NCBI RefSeq assembly: GCF_025950095.1
Contig: NZ_JAPDDR010000007.1
Location: forward strand, 62,001 to 126,000
DNA from: Luteolibacter rhizosphaerae
Lineage (GTDB): Bacteria > Verrucomicrobiota > Verrucomicrobiia > Verrucomicrobiales > Akkermansiaceae
Direction: 5' to 3'
DNA length: 64,000 bases
Part shown: positions 15,326 through 23,526 of the stretch, piece by piece
Position numbering within the stretch: the stretch's first letter is position 1
Layout of the letters: each line of letters starts with the position of its first letter
Position numbers and translations under genes: made by a program
The notes under the pieces: generated by a model
Seen by the model: only the letters and a program-made list of their open reading frames with translations
What the model was told of the DNA's origin: nothing
The model's database searches: none

Positions 15326-18067
15326 TCACTTCTCCAGAGGAGCCCACACGAAGATCTGCCCCGTGGCCGAGGGCAGCGGAATGGTCTCCGGCTCAAGGGG
15401 ATTGGTATCGGAGGCGTCGGGTATACCATCGCCGTCGGTATCCGAATCCATCGGACTCGTCCCCAGATCGAACTCGTCTTCGTTGCTCAGGCCATCGCCA
15501 TCCGCATCTCCGCTCGGAGTCGCAGAGATTGTTCCGAAGTGTTCCACCTCCCACCAGTCCGGCATTCCATCGCTGTCGTGATCGTATGGCACACGCAGTC
15601 GGATCGATTTCGGAACGGAAGTGGCGCTATTGAAGTCCAAGCCGATCTGGTTGATCTCGATGTCCCCGTAGCTGTCCGGCCTGAAGCTCCACGCAAAGGG
15701 CGCCATCGCATCCACATTCATCTCGATGCCTCTGGAGTAGAAGAAAGAGGAATCCATCGCAGCATCACCGAGGGCATAGGATCCGGAGATGATCACATCG
15801 CTGCCCATGGGGACCACCGTGGCATCCGCCGGGGACATGGTGAGGACGGGAGAGGCATGCTTCCGGTTCACACCGGGCACGACAATCGGCAGGCCCGGGA
15901 TTGGAGCGACGTTATCGGCCAATGCACCGAAGGGGTTCCGCCCCCATGCGGAGATCCGGCCATCTTCCTTTAGCGCGAAGCTCGTGCCGCTGCCGTTGGT
16001 GATCGCTTTCGCACCATCAAGCCGGGTGACTTGCACCGGAGTGAGCTGATTGGTAACGCCGTCGTTTCCTATCTGACCCGCGCCATTGTAGCCCCATGCC
16101 CACACCGTTCCATCGCTCTTCAATGCCATGGAGTGAGAATACCCGGCCTTTACCGCCACAACATCTGTCAGAGTCCCTGCGCGCACCGGAGTGCTGCTGC
16201 TGCTCACGGTTCCATTTCCTAGATTACCGTAAGAGTTGATTCCCCATGCCCGGACCTCTCCGTTATTCACCGCCAAGGCATATGAGACACCCGCACTGAT
16301 GGCGGTGACATTGCTCAGACCGGTGACTTTCACAGGTGAGAGGCGGGTGGTCGTGGTGCCATCCCCCACCTCTCCGGCGTAGTTTCCTCCCCAAGCCCAA
16401 ACTTCGCCACTCTTCAGTGCGAGGCCGAAATAGTCGCCAGCGCTGACATCACTCACCCCCGAGGTGAGAGTTGAGACATTTACCGGGGTATTGGAGGATA
16501 CCGCAGCCCCATTGCCGAGCTGTCCGTCGTATCCATAGCCCCAGCTTTTCACGGATCCATCGGCAAGGAGGGCGAGACTGTGGACACTTCCGGCGCTCAC
16601 CTTGATGGCGTTGTTGATCCCGCTGACTGCGACGGGGACTGCCGAACCGTTATCGTTACCGCTTCCAAGCATTCCCTCCCAGCCCTCGCCCCAAGCAGCC
16701 ACGCTTCCGTTAGACCGCCGCGCGAGCGAGAAGAAGTCTCCCGCGCTGACTTCCACCGCATCCGTGAGATTGGAAACGGGCACCGGGAAAGAACTGGCTC
16801 CCATATTACCATCCCCGAGCTTTCCTCCATTGGCTCCCCATGCCCAGACTCCGCCGTCCTGCCGCAATGCGAGGACATGCTCATATCGCGAGGAAATGGC
16901 ACGCACAGGACCGAGCGCCGGAACTTGCTCCGGCACCTTCCGGTCTTGGGGCACCCCGTCACCAAGCTGACCGAAATCGTTGACGCCTGCAGCCCAAACG
17001 GTCCCGTCTTCAGTTACGACGAGAGAGAATGCACCGAGGGGAGCCGAGAGACCCTCCACATTCGATATCGCCGTGAGCTTCTGGGGAATGTCGGGGCTGT
17101 CCAAGGAACCAATTCCGAGCCGTCCGTCGTTGTTACTTCCCCACGCCCAAGCAGACTTGTCGGAACCACGAATCGCCATGGAAGTGAAATACCCGGCACT
17201 GATCTCAGTCACTCCGGTAAGATTTGACACGTTTACCGGGCTGGAGCTGCTTCCGTAGGTACCATTACCCAAGGCATGCCAGCCCCACGCTTTCACCGTG
17301 CCGTCGGTCATCCGCGCCAAGGTGTGATGAACACCGGATGAGATTTGGGCAACGCCTGTTAGCCCCGGGACCGTAGTAGGGGTAGATTTATGACCAATCA
17401 CCCCAAGTCCTAGCTCTCCGACCCCCCCGGAGCCCCAGGCTTTCACCGACCCGTCTGAAAGTATCGCGAAAGTGTGGGAACCTCCCGCGGAAATACCCAC
17501 AGCGCTCTGTCCGAGAGAAACGAGTTTAGGAAGATTCGAATCCGTCGCAGTGCCATCACCCAGTTGGTAGGTGTTGTTGCGACCCCAGGCATACATGACC
17601 CCACTGCCTAGCAGCGCTGTCGAAAATTCCGTTGCCGCATCAATATCAACAACCCCTGTCAAATAGGAGGATCCAGCCGCGTCCTTAACCTGTACGGCCA
17701 AGGAGCTGTTGGTATTGCTGCCCACCCCTAGCTGCCCGTAGTAGCCTGCTCCCCAAGCCCAGAGGGTGCCATCATCCTTCAAGGCAAGGCAATGGTTGCC
17801 GCCAGCGTCAATCTTCAAGATTCCGGTTAGAGGGCCGCTCGACGTCGAGACTTGGACCGGAGCGCTGCTATGGGTGGTGCTGTTATTGCCCAATTGCCCG
17901 GCGGAATTGTTACCCCATGCCCAGACGGTGCCGTCTTCTTTCAGCATCACGCTGTGGTAGATGCCGCCGGAGATGACCTTCTGCTCCGCCGCTGATGCGG
18001 AGGCAATGGTGAAAGACGCGACGAGACCAATCGCCGCTAGATTGAAGCCCAACAATGAGGAAGTCAT
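15326..18067 (-). CDS. Secreted RCC1-repeat protein with TSP3 calcium-binding tail
   Basis: A 913-residue protein. Start ATG at 18067 (MTSSLLGFNLAAIGLVASF) gives a signal peptide cut near ASASAA; a TTG three codons upstream is less likely. Residues ~35-750 consist of about fourteen RCC1-type repeats of ~50 residues with the core pattern DGTVWAWGxNxxGQLG, which fold as beta-propeller blades. The C-terminus has thrombospondin type 3 calcium-binding motifs (DHDSDGMPDWWEVEHFG, DTDGDGIPDASD). Bacterial RCC1 proteins of this kind are usually secreted surface or binding proteins; a specific partner cannot be read. It follows the TSP3 mini-protein by 17 bp and precedes GH35 by 26 bp on the same strand. 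Confidence 0.88.
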   Translation of the reverse strand: MTSSLLGFNLAAIGLVASFTIASASAAEQKVISGGIYHSVMLKEDGTVWAWGNNSAGQLGNNSTTHSSAPVQVSTSSGPLTGILKIDAGGNHCLALKDDGTLWAWGAGYYGQLGVGSNTNSSLAVQVKDAAGSSYLTGVVDIDAATEFSTALLGSGVMYAWGRNNTYQLGDGTATDSNLPKLVSLGQSAVGISAGGSHTFAILSDGSVKAWGSGGVGELGLGVIGHKSTPTTVPGLTGVAQISSGVHHTLARMTDGTVKAWGWHALGNGTYGSSSSPVNVSNLTGVTEISAGYFTSMAIRGSDKSAWAWGSNNDGRLGIGSLDSPDIPQKLTAISNVEGLSAPLGAFSLVVTEDGTVWAAGVNDFGQLGDGVPQDRKVPEQVPALGPVRAISSRYEHVLALRQDGGVWAWGANGGKLGDGNMGASSFPVPVSNLTDAVEVSAGDFFSLARRSNGSVAAWGEGWEGMLGSGNDNGSAVPVAVSGINNAIKVSAGSVHSLALLADGSVKSWGYGYDGQLGNGAAVSSNTPVNVSTLTSGVSDVSAGDYFGLALKSGEVWAWGGNYAGEVGDGTTTTRLSPVKVTGLSNVTAISAGVSYALAVNNGEVRAWGINSYGNLGNGTVSSSSTPVRAGTLTDVVAVKAGYSHSMALKSDGTVWAWGYNGAGQIGNDGVTNQLTPVQVTRLDGAKAITNGSGTSFALKEDGRISAWGRNPFGALADNVAPIPGLPIVVPGVNRKHASPVLTMSPADATVVPMGSDVIISGSYALGDAAMDSSFFYSRGIEMNVDAMAPFAWSFRPDSYGDIEINQIGLDFNSATSVPKSIRLRVPYDHDSDGMPDWWEVEHFGTISATPSGDADGDGLSNEDEFDLGTSPMDSDTDGDGIPDASDTNPLEPETIPLPSATGQIFVWAPLEK

Positions 18068-18084
18068 GGTTCGCAAACGAAAAA

Positions 18085-18372
18085 TTAGTGATCCGCGGGA
18101 TCGTTTGGATTGGTTCCTACCTGCATTTCAGCAAGGTTGCTAACCCCATCACCATCAGGATCATCCGAATGAGATTGGTCGCGGAGATTGCCGAAATGCT
18201 GCCTCTCCCAATCATCGGGAAGACTGTCAGCATCGGAATCTTCGATCTCCCCGGCCGCCGATACCGGCTGGGCGGTGATTGCCCCGAGCACTACCACGCA
18301 TGAGATTGCAACGGTTCGAGCAGCATTGGCCACGGACGCTAGTCCGAAGCGGCATGGAGAGGATCGCTTCAT
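18085..18372 (-). CDS. Small secreted TSP3-motif protein
   Basis: A 95-residue protein made only of a signal peptide (hydrophobic core TVAISCVVVLGAITA, cleavage near VSAA) and one thrombospondin type 3 cassette: EDSDADSLPDDWERQHFGNL then DDPDGDGVSNLAEMQVGTNP. The same cassette ends the RCC1 protein 17 bp downstream. The Asp-rich motifs should bind calcium. It may be a free-standing calcium-binding or cell-surface peptide, or the detached tail of a larger gene lost from the island edge. It is the first gene of the minus-strand island operon. Confidence 0.7.
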   Translation of the reverse strand: MKRSSPCRFGLASVANAARTVAISCVVVLGAITAQPVSAAGEIEDSDADSLPDDWERQHFGNLRDQSHSDDPDGDGVSNLAEMQVGTNPNDPADH

Positions 18373-18536
18373 AACTATGCATGCGTTACGTAAAACTGCA
18401 TCAATCGGTCAACCGCTATCGTCGGCCATCATCTGATATCACGGAAATTTGCGCGAAGTGTAAATACGCCGCCGGAGAAATGTCTGATTTCACTTCCCCT
18501 TATCTAACGATAATCCGTATTTTTGCGCAGCTGTAT

Positions 18537-18642
18537 GACTTCGCTAGTTCGAATCCAGCCCTGCCCACCATCCCCTCTCCGAGAGGGTTCCGACGAAAAG
18601 AGGCATCCCCACCAAGGGATGCCTTTTTCGTGGCGGTGCACT
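18537..18642 (+). repeat. Direct repeat, distal copy with tRNA-Tyr 3' fragment
   Basis: It carries the tRNA-Tyr variable-arm end, T-arm, acceptor 3' strand and CCA (18537-18570) plus the same terminator and GTGGCGGTGCACT. The tRNA 5' half is absent, and a G-to-A change breaks one T-stem pair, so it cannot make a tRNA. Confidence 0.88.
18602..18628 (+). terminator. Duplicated tRNA terminator hairpin
   Basis: GGCATCCC (18602-18609) pairs with GGGATGCC (18616-18623), followed by TTTTT. It is the copy of the tRNA-Tyr terminator within the distal repeat. Confidence 0.7.
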
Positions 18643-18727
18643 GTCCCGGTACACTCGGTGATGCTGTCGCTCTCGATGCCGTCGGCGGCAAGTCGTCGAT
18701 TCGCTCCCGGATCCCTGGCGGATGCGA

Positions 18728-19288
18728 TCACATGGGTCGGCCGAGGAAGACACACAGGATTTTCGCGTCCTTCGAGCCGGGGTTGAAAACGCGGTGATCC
18801 ACCTCGGCGTCAAAGTAGGCGGCATCACCTTCTTTCAAGACATGGCTCTCGCCGTTGTATTCGAAAGAGACACCGCCTTTCAGCACGATGAGGAACTCCT
18901 CGCCTTCGTGGGGCATGGCTTCGCGGCGTCCACCGCCTGCGGGGACATCAAGAACGAAAGGATCCATGTTCCGGTCCGGGCGGCCATGGGCAAGCGCGTG
19001 ATAGCGGATGTCCGACTGATCCCGGTCGCGCTCGATCTCCTTCCGCTCCCCGGAGCGCACGATGCTCAGCTTCGGCTTGTCATCGAGCCCTTCGAAGAGC
19101 TCGGACATGCTCATGCCGAGGGCCTCGCACACCTTCGCGAGAGTGGGTAAGGAAGGAGTTACCCGGAAGTTCTCAACCTTCGAGAGAAGGCCCTTGCCAA
19201 GCCCCGAGATCTCCGCGACGCGATCGAGAGTGTAGCCCTTCGACATCCGGGCGGATCTGATCCGGGAAGCCAATTCAACAAGGTTCAT
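18728..19288 (-). CDS. XRE-family transcriptional regulator with cupin domain
   Basis: A 186-residue cytosolic regulator. Residues ~7-61 form an XRE helix-turn-helix (IRSARMSKGYTLDRVAEISG ... LLSKVEN ... PSLPTLAKVCEALG). Residues ~105-183 form a small cupin with MPHEGEEFLIVLKGGV and EGDAAYFDAEVDHRVFNPG, which carry the usual His/Glu metal or ligand positions. Such HTH-cupin proteins sense small molecules and regulate catabolic, polyamine or stress genes. It lies just outside the island repeat and 69 bp after the LamG operon, separated by a long hairpin, so it is probably its own unit. The target genes are unknown. Confidence 0.9.
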   Translation of the reverse strand: MNLVELASRIRSARMSKGYTLDRVAEISGLGKGLLSKVENFRVTPSLPTLAKVCEALGMSMSELFEGLDDKPKLSIVRSGERKEIERDRDQSDIRYHALAHGRPDRNMDPFVLDVPAGGGRREAMPHEGEEFLIVLKGGVSFEYNGESHVLKEGDAAYFDAEVDHRVFNPGSKDAKILCVFLGRPM

Positions 19289-19298
19289 TTCAGGAAAC

Positions 19299-19348
19299 CC
19301 TCGCCGGAGCCTCGGGCAGGGTCAAGACCGGCCCGAGACCAGGCGAGG
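19299..19348. terminator. Nested inverted repeat between LamG operon and XRE gene
   Basis: CCTCGCC (19299-19305) pairs with GGCGAGG (19342-19348), and inside it CTCGGGC (19311-19317) pairs with GCCCGAG (19331-19337). It may end the LamG operon transcript or act as an operator for the XRE regulator, whose start codon is 11 bp away. No U run is seen. Confidence 0.45.
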
Positions 19349-19357
19349 GATCTCGTC

Positions 19358-20851
19358 TCACGGAGAAACTGCGTCGAAGCGGAAAAAGCGTTTCGGCGCC
19401 GAAGTCCCGGACAATAAAAGCCGGAACTCACCGGCGCTGGCAGCCGCAGAGGCACCGGGACTCGCCGGTGTCAGCCCGCTCCAGCTACCACCGAGCAGCG
19501 TGGCTGAAGTGGCAGGCTTCAGTTTGAGAGTGAGCGTGTTGTCGGCTTGGTTTCGGGCGAGCACCGTATCGCCGGGCTGAGGGCCCGAGAGATTTGTCAG
19601 GATGTAGTCCACCGCAGCCGCCTGACTTGCCAAAGGATCGGTGAAGGTCTGCTGCACCTCCTCGCCGTCTTTGATCTGGTCGCCATCGGTATCCGGATCG
19701 TCGGGAACGGTCAGATAGACCACCAGCTCCTGGTAATTGGTAAGTCCGTCCTGGTCGTCATCGGCACTATCCTGCACCAGATTGGCGGTGATGGTGACCG
19801 AGGCAGCGACGGTATGCGTGAATCCTTCCGGCTGGCTGTTGAAAGGTGCCGCCCAGCCCGTAAAGATATACCCAAGCCCCGGTACCGCCTCGACGGTGAT
19901 CTGCTCGTTCAAATTGTAGAGCCCGGTCCCGAATGCTTGTCCCCCGGCGGGATCGGAAGATTCCACGCTCACGAAGGCCTTCCCTGCTGCCGCCAGATTG
20001 TCATCCAGCGCTAGGGAACTCTGACCGCGCTGGTAGAGCTCGATCACCTCGTTGGTCTTGAGCGCCCGGGTCCAAATACCCACCTCGTCGATCATGCCAT
20101 CGAAAACGCGGATACCACCGCGAGCTGCTCCGATGTTGAGCGATGCTAGATTCATGTTCGTGCTCGGGCTGGAGAGTGTGCTCCCTGCCTTCACCCCATC
20201 GATGAATACGTTCAGTTCGGTGTTCGATCCGTTCTGCGAGAAAACATGGGCCACGTGATGCCACTGTCCGTTGCTCACGCCGGTGTATGAACTGGTGGCA
20301 TTCTCGCCGATCCACGAATTGTAAGCATCGCCATCCGCCGTCCCGGTCCCGAAGGACACGTCGAAGTTGGTAGCGCCTTCGAAGACGTAGTCGCGCAGGA
20401 CATCCGCCGCCGTCCCGGTATTGTCGGCATCCGGAGCGAGAAAGAACCAGGCTGAGATCGTGAAGTTCGCTCCTAGTGTGGCAGAGTCCAAGGTAGGAAT
20501 ATTGAACCACCCGCTACCCGCAGTACCGGACGCATCGTTCTTGGCGAGGTTGAGAGCATTGCCCACCAGCAGATCGGAGCGATCAGTCGTGCTGGCAACT
20601 TCGGCACCGGCGAAGGTGGCACTACCCGCAAAACCGGCCCCGGTCCCCTCCGCCGGAGTTACACCATAGGTAGTGCCGTTGCCGTAGCTGCCGTTGTGGG
20701 TGGCTCCGCCGCCCACTTGGTTCGTGATGCCCGCCGTGCCGCTCGCTTCAAAGTCGTAGTAGGCGATGAGGTTGCTCGCAAGATCGGCCCGGGCAGGGGA
20801 AAGAGCGGCGATAGCTCCGAAGACGATCGGATAAAGTCGCATGGAGTTCAT
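19358..20851 (-). CDS. Secreted LamG protein with repeat domain and TSP3-like motif
   Basis: A 497-residue protein. The start is the ATG at 20851 (MNSMRLYPIVFGAIAALSPARA), which begins a signal peptide; the open frame upstream runs into the neighbouring gene and is not coding. Residues ~25-255 form a LamG/concanavalin-like domain ending in IDEVGIWTRALKTNEV. Next comes a beta domain with GLGYIFTGWAAPFNSQ, a bacterial InlB-type repeat feature. An Asp-rich TSP3-like stretch follows (DDQDGLTNYQELVVY, DPDTDGDQIKDGEEV). The C-terminus FFRFDAVSP resembles other secreted Verrucomicrobia proteins. It probably binds glycans on the cell surface or outside. It lies 38 bp after a close paralogue. Confidence 0.82.
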   Translation of the reverse strand: MNSMRLYPIVFGAIAALSPARADLASNLIAYYDFEASGTAGITNQVGGGATHNGSYGNGTTYGVTPAEGTGAGFAGSATFAGAEVASTTDRSDLLVGNALNLAKNDASGTAGSGWFNIPTLDSATLGANFTISAWFFLAPDADNTGTAADVLRDYVFEGATNFDVSFGTGTADGDAYNSWIGENATSSYTGVSNGQWHHVAHVFSQNGSNTELNVFIDGVKAGSTLSSPSTNMNLASLNIGAARGGIRVFDGMIDEVGIWTRALKTNEVIELYQRGQSSLALDDNLAAAGKAFVSVESSDPAGGQAFGTGLYNLNEQITVEAVPGLGYIFTGWAAPFNSQPEGFTHTVAASVTITANLVQDSADDDQDGLTNYQELVVYLTVPDDPDTDGDQIKDGEEVQQTFTDPLASQAAAVDYILTNLSGPQPGDTVLARNQADNTLTLKLKPATSATLLGGSWSGLTPASPGASAAASAGEFRLLLSGTSAPKRFFRFDAVSP

Positions 20852-20889
20852 AGGAAGATTAAGGTTTATAGGGTTCTCAGATATCGGGC

Positions 20890-21810
20890 TCAGTTCCTTC
20901 TGCGGCGTAGGAGGGCTAGCAATCCGATGCCACCGATCAAGGCGCTGGAAGGTTCGGGAACGGGTAGACCTGAAAGTCCGCGCTGATAGACACTGTCCGG
21001 GTCCGGTCCATTGATTTCGTCCGCTGTAAGCGCACGGTCCCAGACCGCGATTTCGTCGAGCATGCCATCGAAGACCCGGATTCCATTGCGCGCGGCACCG
21101 AAGTTCAGCGAGCTGAGGTTCATGTTGGCAGTCGGCGCGGTTATCGTCGTGCCGACTTGGCTTCCGTCGATGAAGACCCTCAGCTCGGTATTGGAACCGT
21201 TCTGCGTGAAAGTATGGACCACATTGTGCCACTGCCCGGTGGTGAGGCTGGAGGTCGAGGTGGAAGCACCTTCGCCAACCCAAGAAACGAAGGTGCTTCC
21301 GGCAGCGGCATTCGTGCCGAAAGAAGCATCGAAGTTATTGCCGCCCTCGAAGACGTAGTCCCGCAGGATGTCGCTGCTCGTGCCGGTGTTGTCGGCATCC
21401 GGAGCCAGCATGAACCAGGCGGATATCGAGAAGTTCCCACCGAGAGCCGTGCTGTTCAAGCTGGAGACATTGAACCAGCCGCTTCCGGCAGTGGAGCTCG
21501 CATCATTCTTTGCCACATTCAGCGCATTACCGACCAGCAGGTCGGAGCGGTCGGTGGAATTGGCTGGTTCCGCGCCTGCGTAAGACGAGCTACCGGAGAA
21601 TCCGGCACCGGTTCCAGCAGCTGGAGTGACCCCGAAGGTCGTCCCGCTGCCGTAGCTGCCGTTGTGGGTGGCTCCGCCACCCACTTGGTTTGCAATACCT
21701 GCCGTGCCGGTCTGATCGAAGTTGTAGTAGGCGATCAAACCGGTGGTGAGCGCAGCTTGGCTGCTGCTGACAAGCGCCGCGAAGGCACCGATACAAAAGA
21801 GCTGGTTCAT
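20890..21810 (-). CDS. LamG-domain protein with PEP-CTERM sorting signal
   Basis: A 306-residue protein with a signal peptide (MNQLFCIGAFAALVSSSQAA) and one LamG domain over ~230 residues. It ends in VPEPSSALIGGIGLLALL and a final Arg cluster, the PEP-CTERM tripartite signal of motif, hydrophobic helix and basic tail. Such proteins are exported, processed by an exosortase and often built into extracellular matrix. The LamG part is clearly paralogous to the next gene in the operon (both have QVGGGATHNGSYG, TDRSDLLVGNAL and RDYVFEG), but that paralogue has no PEP-CTERM. No exosortase gene is in this window. Confidence 0.9.
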   Translation of the reverse strand: MNQLFCIGAFAALVSSSQAALTTGLIAYYNFDQTGTAGIANQVGGGATHNGSYGSGTTFGVTPAAGTGAGFSGSSSYAGAEPANSTDRSDLLVGNALNVAKNDASSTAGSGWFNVSSLNSTALGGNFSISAWFMLAPDADNTGTSSDILRDYVFEGGNNFDASFGTNAAAGSTFVSWVGEGASTSTSSLTTGQWHNVVHTFTQNGSNTELRVFIDGSQVGTTITAPTANMNLSSLNFGAARNGIRVFDGMLDEIAVWDRALTADEINGPDPDSVYQRGLSGLPVPEPSSALIGGIGLLALLRRRRN

Positions 21811-21829
21811 GATTGGGAGATGTCTGTTT

Positions 21830-23218
21830 TCAGCGATTCGTAGTGCGCAGGATGTAGCTGTTCACCGTGTTCGAGGGCGCAGGGAAGCTCAGGTTCCACC
21901 CGTCCCCGGAAGGAGTGATCGAGGCGGATGGCGAGCTCAGATTGATCGGTTGAAGCGGCCCCTGACCCGCCGTGCCGCTCAAGGACAGGAAGAGACCGAT
22001 CTCGCCGTTCGCGGGATTTCGCTCGACCCGGGGAGAAGAGAGCGCGATCACACCGGCTTGATTCGGCGAGAGATTGCTTCGCACGAAACTGACCAGCAAG
22101 GCGTCGCTGCTTGTGGGACTTGTTCCCGTGATCGTCACTTCGTCGCCGTCGGGAATCTCGTCGCCGTCGCTATCCGCATTGTTGGGTTCGGTTTGATAGA
22201 CGACAGCCTCCTCATAGTTGGTCAGACCGTCTCCATCGGAATCAGCCGTGTCCTCGCTGAAAGTGGCGCTCGCAGTTACACTCGCGCTCGCAACGTAAGT
22301 GAAGGAAGCTGGCTGCCCGGTGAAGCCATCGCTCCAACCTGTGAAAACGTAGCCCGGCCCGGCCGAAGCGACAATCGGCACGCTGACACCTGCACTGTAG
22401 AGCCCGCTCCCGCTCACTGTTCCTCCGGTCGTTGGACTTGCACTGAGGGCGATGTGATATTTGACGGAGGTCAAGGTCTCTCCCTGCTCGCCACGTTGGA
22501 AGGTCTCGAGCGCCTCTGCTCCACTCAAGGTCCGGTTCCAGATTGCGACCTCGTCGATCGCGCCGTCGAACCAACGGTCATTCGCCGTCCGGTAGGTTCC
22601 GATGTGAAAGCCGTTGGCGGAGCCCAATGTATTTCCGGCTGGAATCACCATGGTGTTTCGCAAAACACCGTCGATGTAGATGGTGATCGAACCGGCCGCC
22701 TCGGCGGTGGCGGGAATCGAGGCAAGCACCACTTGATGCCAAGTGTTGGCGGTCGCGGTGTCGGCGAGCTGGAAATCCGCCGAAGTATCCGTGCCCGGGA
22801 CTACATCGGCGAAGGCCTGATGATTCGTGTTCGCGGTGTTACTTGCCTCGCGCAGGCCGAACGAGATCGGAAAGCTACCCGAAGTTTCAAAGACCATGAA
22901 GCGACCGGTCGGGGCAAGGTCAGCCCGATACCATGCACTCACCGACCAAGGCTGGTTGGGATCGACGATGCTGGTTACATCCAGGTAGTCGCCCGCACCG
23001 TCGAGAACCAACGAGCCGGTCCCCACCTTCACGGCCCCTCCGGCAATCGCAGCGTTCCCTTGAAGCACCCCGTTGTAGGCGGTTCCGCCGCTGGCCGACG
23101 CATGATTTGCAGTTCCGCCTTCAAAGTCCCAGTAAGCGACCAAACTGTCGGTAATCGCCGCTGGCGCTAACATGGATCCCGCTATGGAGATCGTCAGAAG
23201 TGAAGAGAGATTCTTCAT
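21830..23218 (-). CDS. Secreted LamG protein with TSP3 motif
   Basis: A 462-residue protein with signal peptide MKNLSSLLTISIAGSMLAPA. Residues ~22-245 form a LamG domain (TDSLVAYWDFEGG at its start, IDEVAIWNRTLSG at its end). A beta repeat with GPGYVFTGWSDGFTG follows, then Asp-rich calcium motifs SDGDGLTNYEEAVVY and DSDGDEIPDGDEV. The C-terminus is NSYILRTTNR. The layout matches the 497-residue paralogue two genes downstream. It is first in a three-gene operon with 19 and 38 bp gaps. The likely role is carbohydrate or surface binding outside the cell; no catalytic residues are seen. Confidence 0.82.
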   Translation of the reverse strand: MKNLSSLLTISIAGSMLAPAAITDSLVAYWDFEGGTANHASASGGTAYNGVLQGNAAIAGGAVKVGTGSLVLDGAGDYLDVTSIVDPNQPWSVSAWYRADLAPTGRFMVFETSGSFPISFGLREASNTANTNHQAFADVVPGTDTSADFQLADTATANTWHQVVLASIPATAEAAGSITIYIDGVLRNTMVIPAGNTLGSANGFHIGTYRTANDRWFDGAIDEVAIWNRTLSGAEALETFQRGEQGETLTSVKYHIALSASPTTGGTVSGSGLYSAGVSVPIVASAGPGYVFTGWSDGFTGQPASFTYVASASVTASATFSEDTADSDGDGLTNYEEAVVYQTEPNNADSDGDEIPDGDEVTITGTSPTSSDALLVSFVRSNLSPNQAGVIALSSPRVERNPANGEIGLFLSLSGTAGQGPLQPINLSSPSASITPSGDGWNLSFPAPSNTVNSYILRTTNR

Positions 23219-23526
23219 AAGAAAACAAGATGTTGCTAGGTTTTGTCTTTTTTTCGCTTTAGAGAAACCTCCCGATACGATCGTGACGATAGACAGGAAA
23301 GGGGATCAAAACCTCGATCTTGGCTGGTCCCCCGTCGTGAGCAGGGAGAGCTATCGGCGGAAGGGGAGTAGCGGGACCCCAACTTGGTGCCCCTTTAACT
23401 GTGGAAAATTTGAATCAGAATTGTTTCTGGATCAATTATAAAGTTTCCTTATGGCAACTTCGTGACCCAAGTTGACGAATTGTGAAGCAATCTTCCGCCG
23501 ATCAGCAATGCCGGGGCGGAATGGCC
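23219..23526. other. Intergenic region upstream of LamG operon
   Basis: 308 bp, A+T-richer than its surroundings. It should hold the LamG operon promoter. A TATAAT on the minus strand (23435-23440) could be a -10, but a matching -35 is not clear. No gene is seen. Confidence 0.4.

Larger units (their letters stand above)
3416..18642. mobile_element. Putative genomic island inserted at tRNA-Tyr
   Basis: The direct repeats of the tRNA-Tyr 3' region at both ends are the classic footprint of site-specific integration into a tRNA gene. Between them lie a broken phage terminase small-subunit gene, a broken transposon and a secreted Rhs/RCC1/GH35 gene group with an A+T-rich tail. No integrase can be recognised, and the repeats have diverged, so the element looks old and immobile. 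Exact borders are uncertain. The alternative is a chance tandem duplication of the tRNA region later split by insertions. Confidence 0.65.
18373..18727. other. Island edge, no gene
   Basis: 355 bp holding the distal direct repeat (18537-18642), its terminator hairpin, and ~160 bp of A+T-richer sequence upstream of the TSP3 mini-protein that must contain the promoter of the minus-strand operon. Short frames across the repeat are tRNA-derived artefacts. Confidence 0.6.

Noticed and set aside
18480-18570. Second tRNA-Tyr gene
   Set aside because: Only the variable-arm end, T-arm and acceptor 3' strand are present, with a mismatch in the T-stem; the 5' half is missing.
18500-18797. Frames on both strands across the distal repeat, including VGRAGFELAKS
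   Set aside because: They come from the duplicated tRNA 3' end and terminator, not from protein genes.
19358-21283. Longer form (641 residues) of the LamG gene
   Set aside because: The extra N-terminal part is another frame of the neighbouring LamG gene; the ATG at 20851 gives a proper signal peptide.
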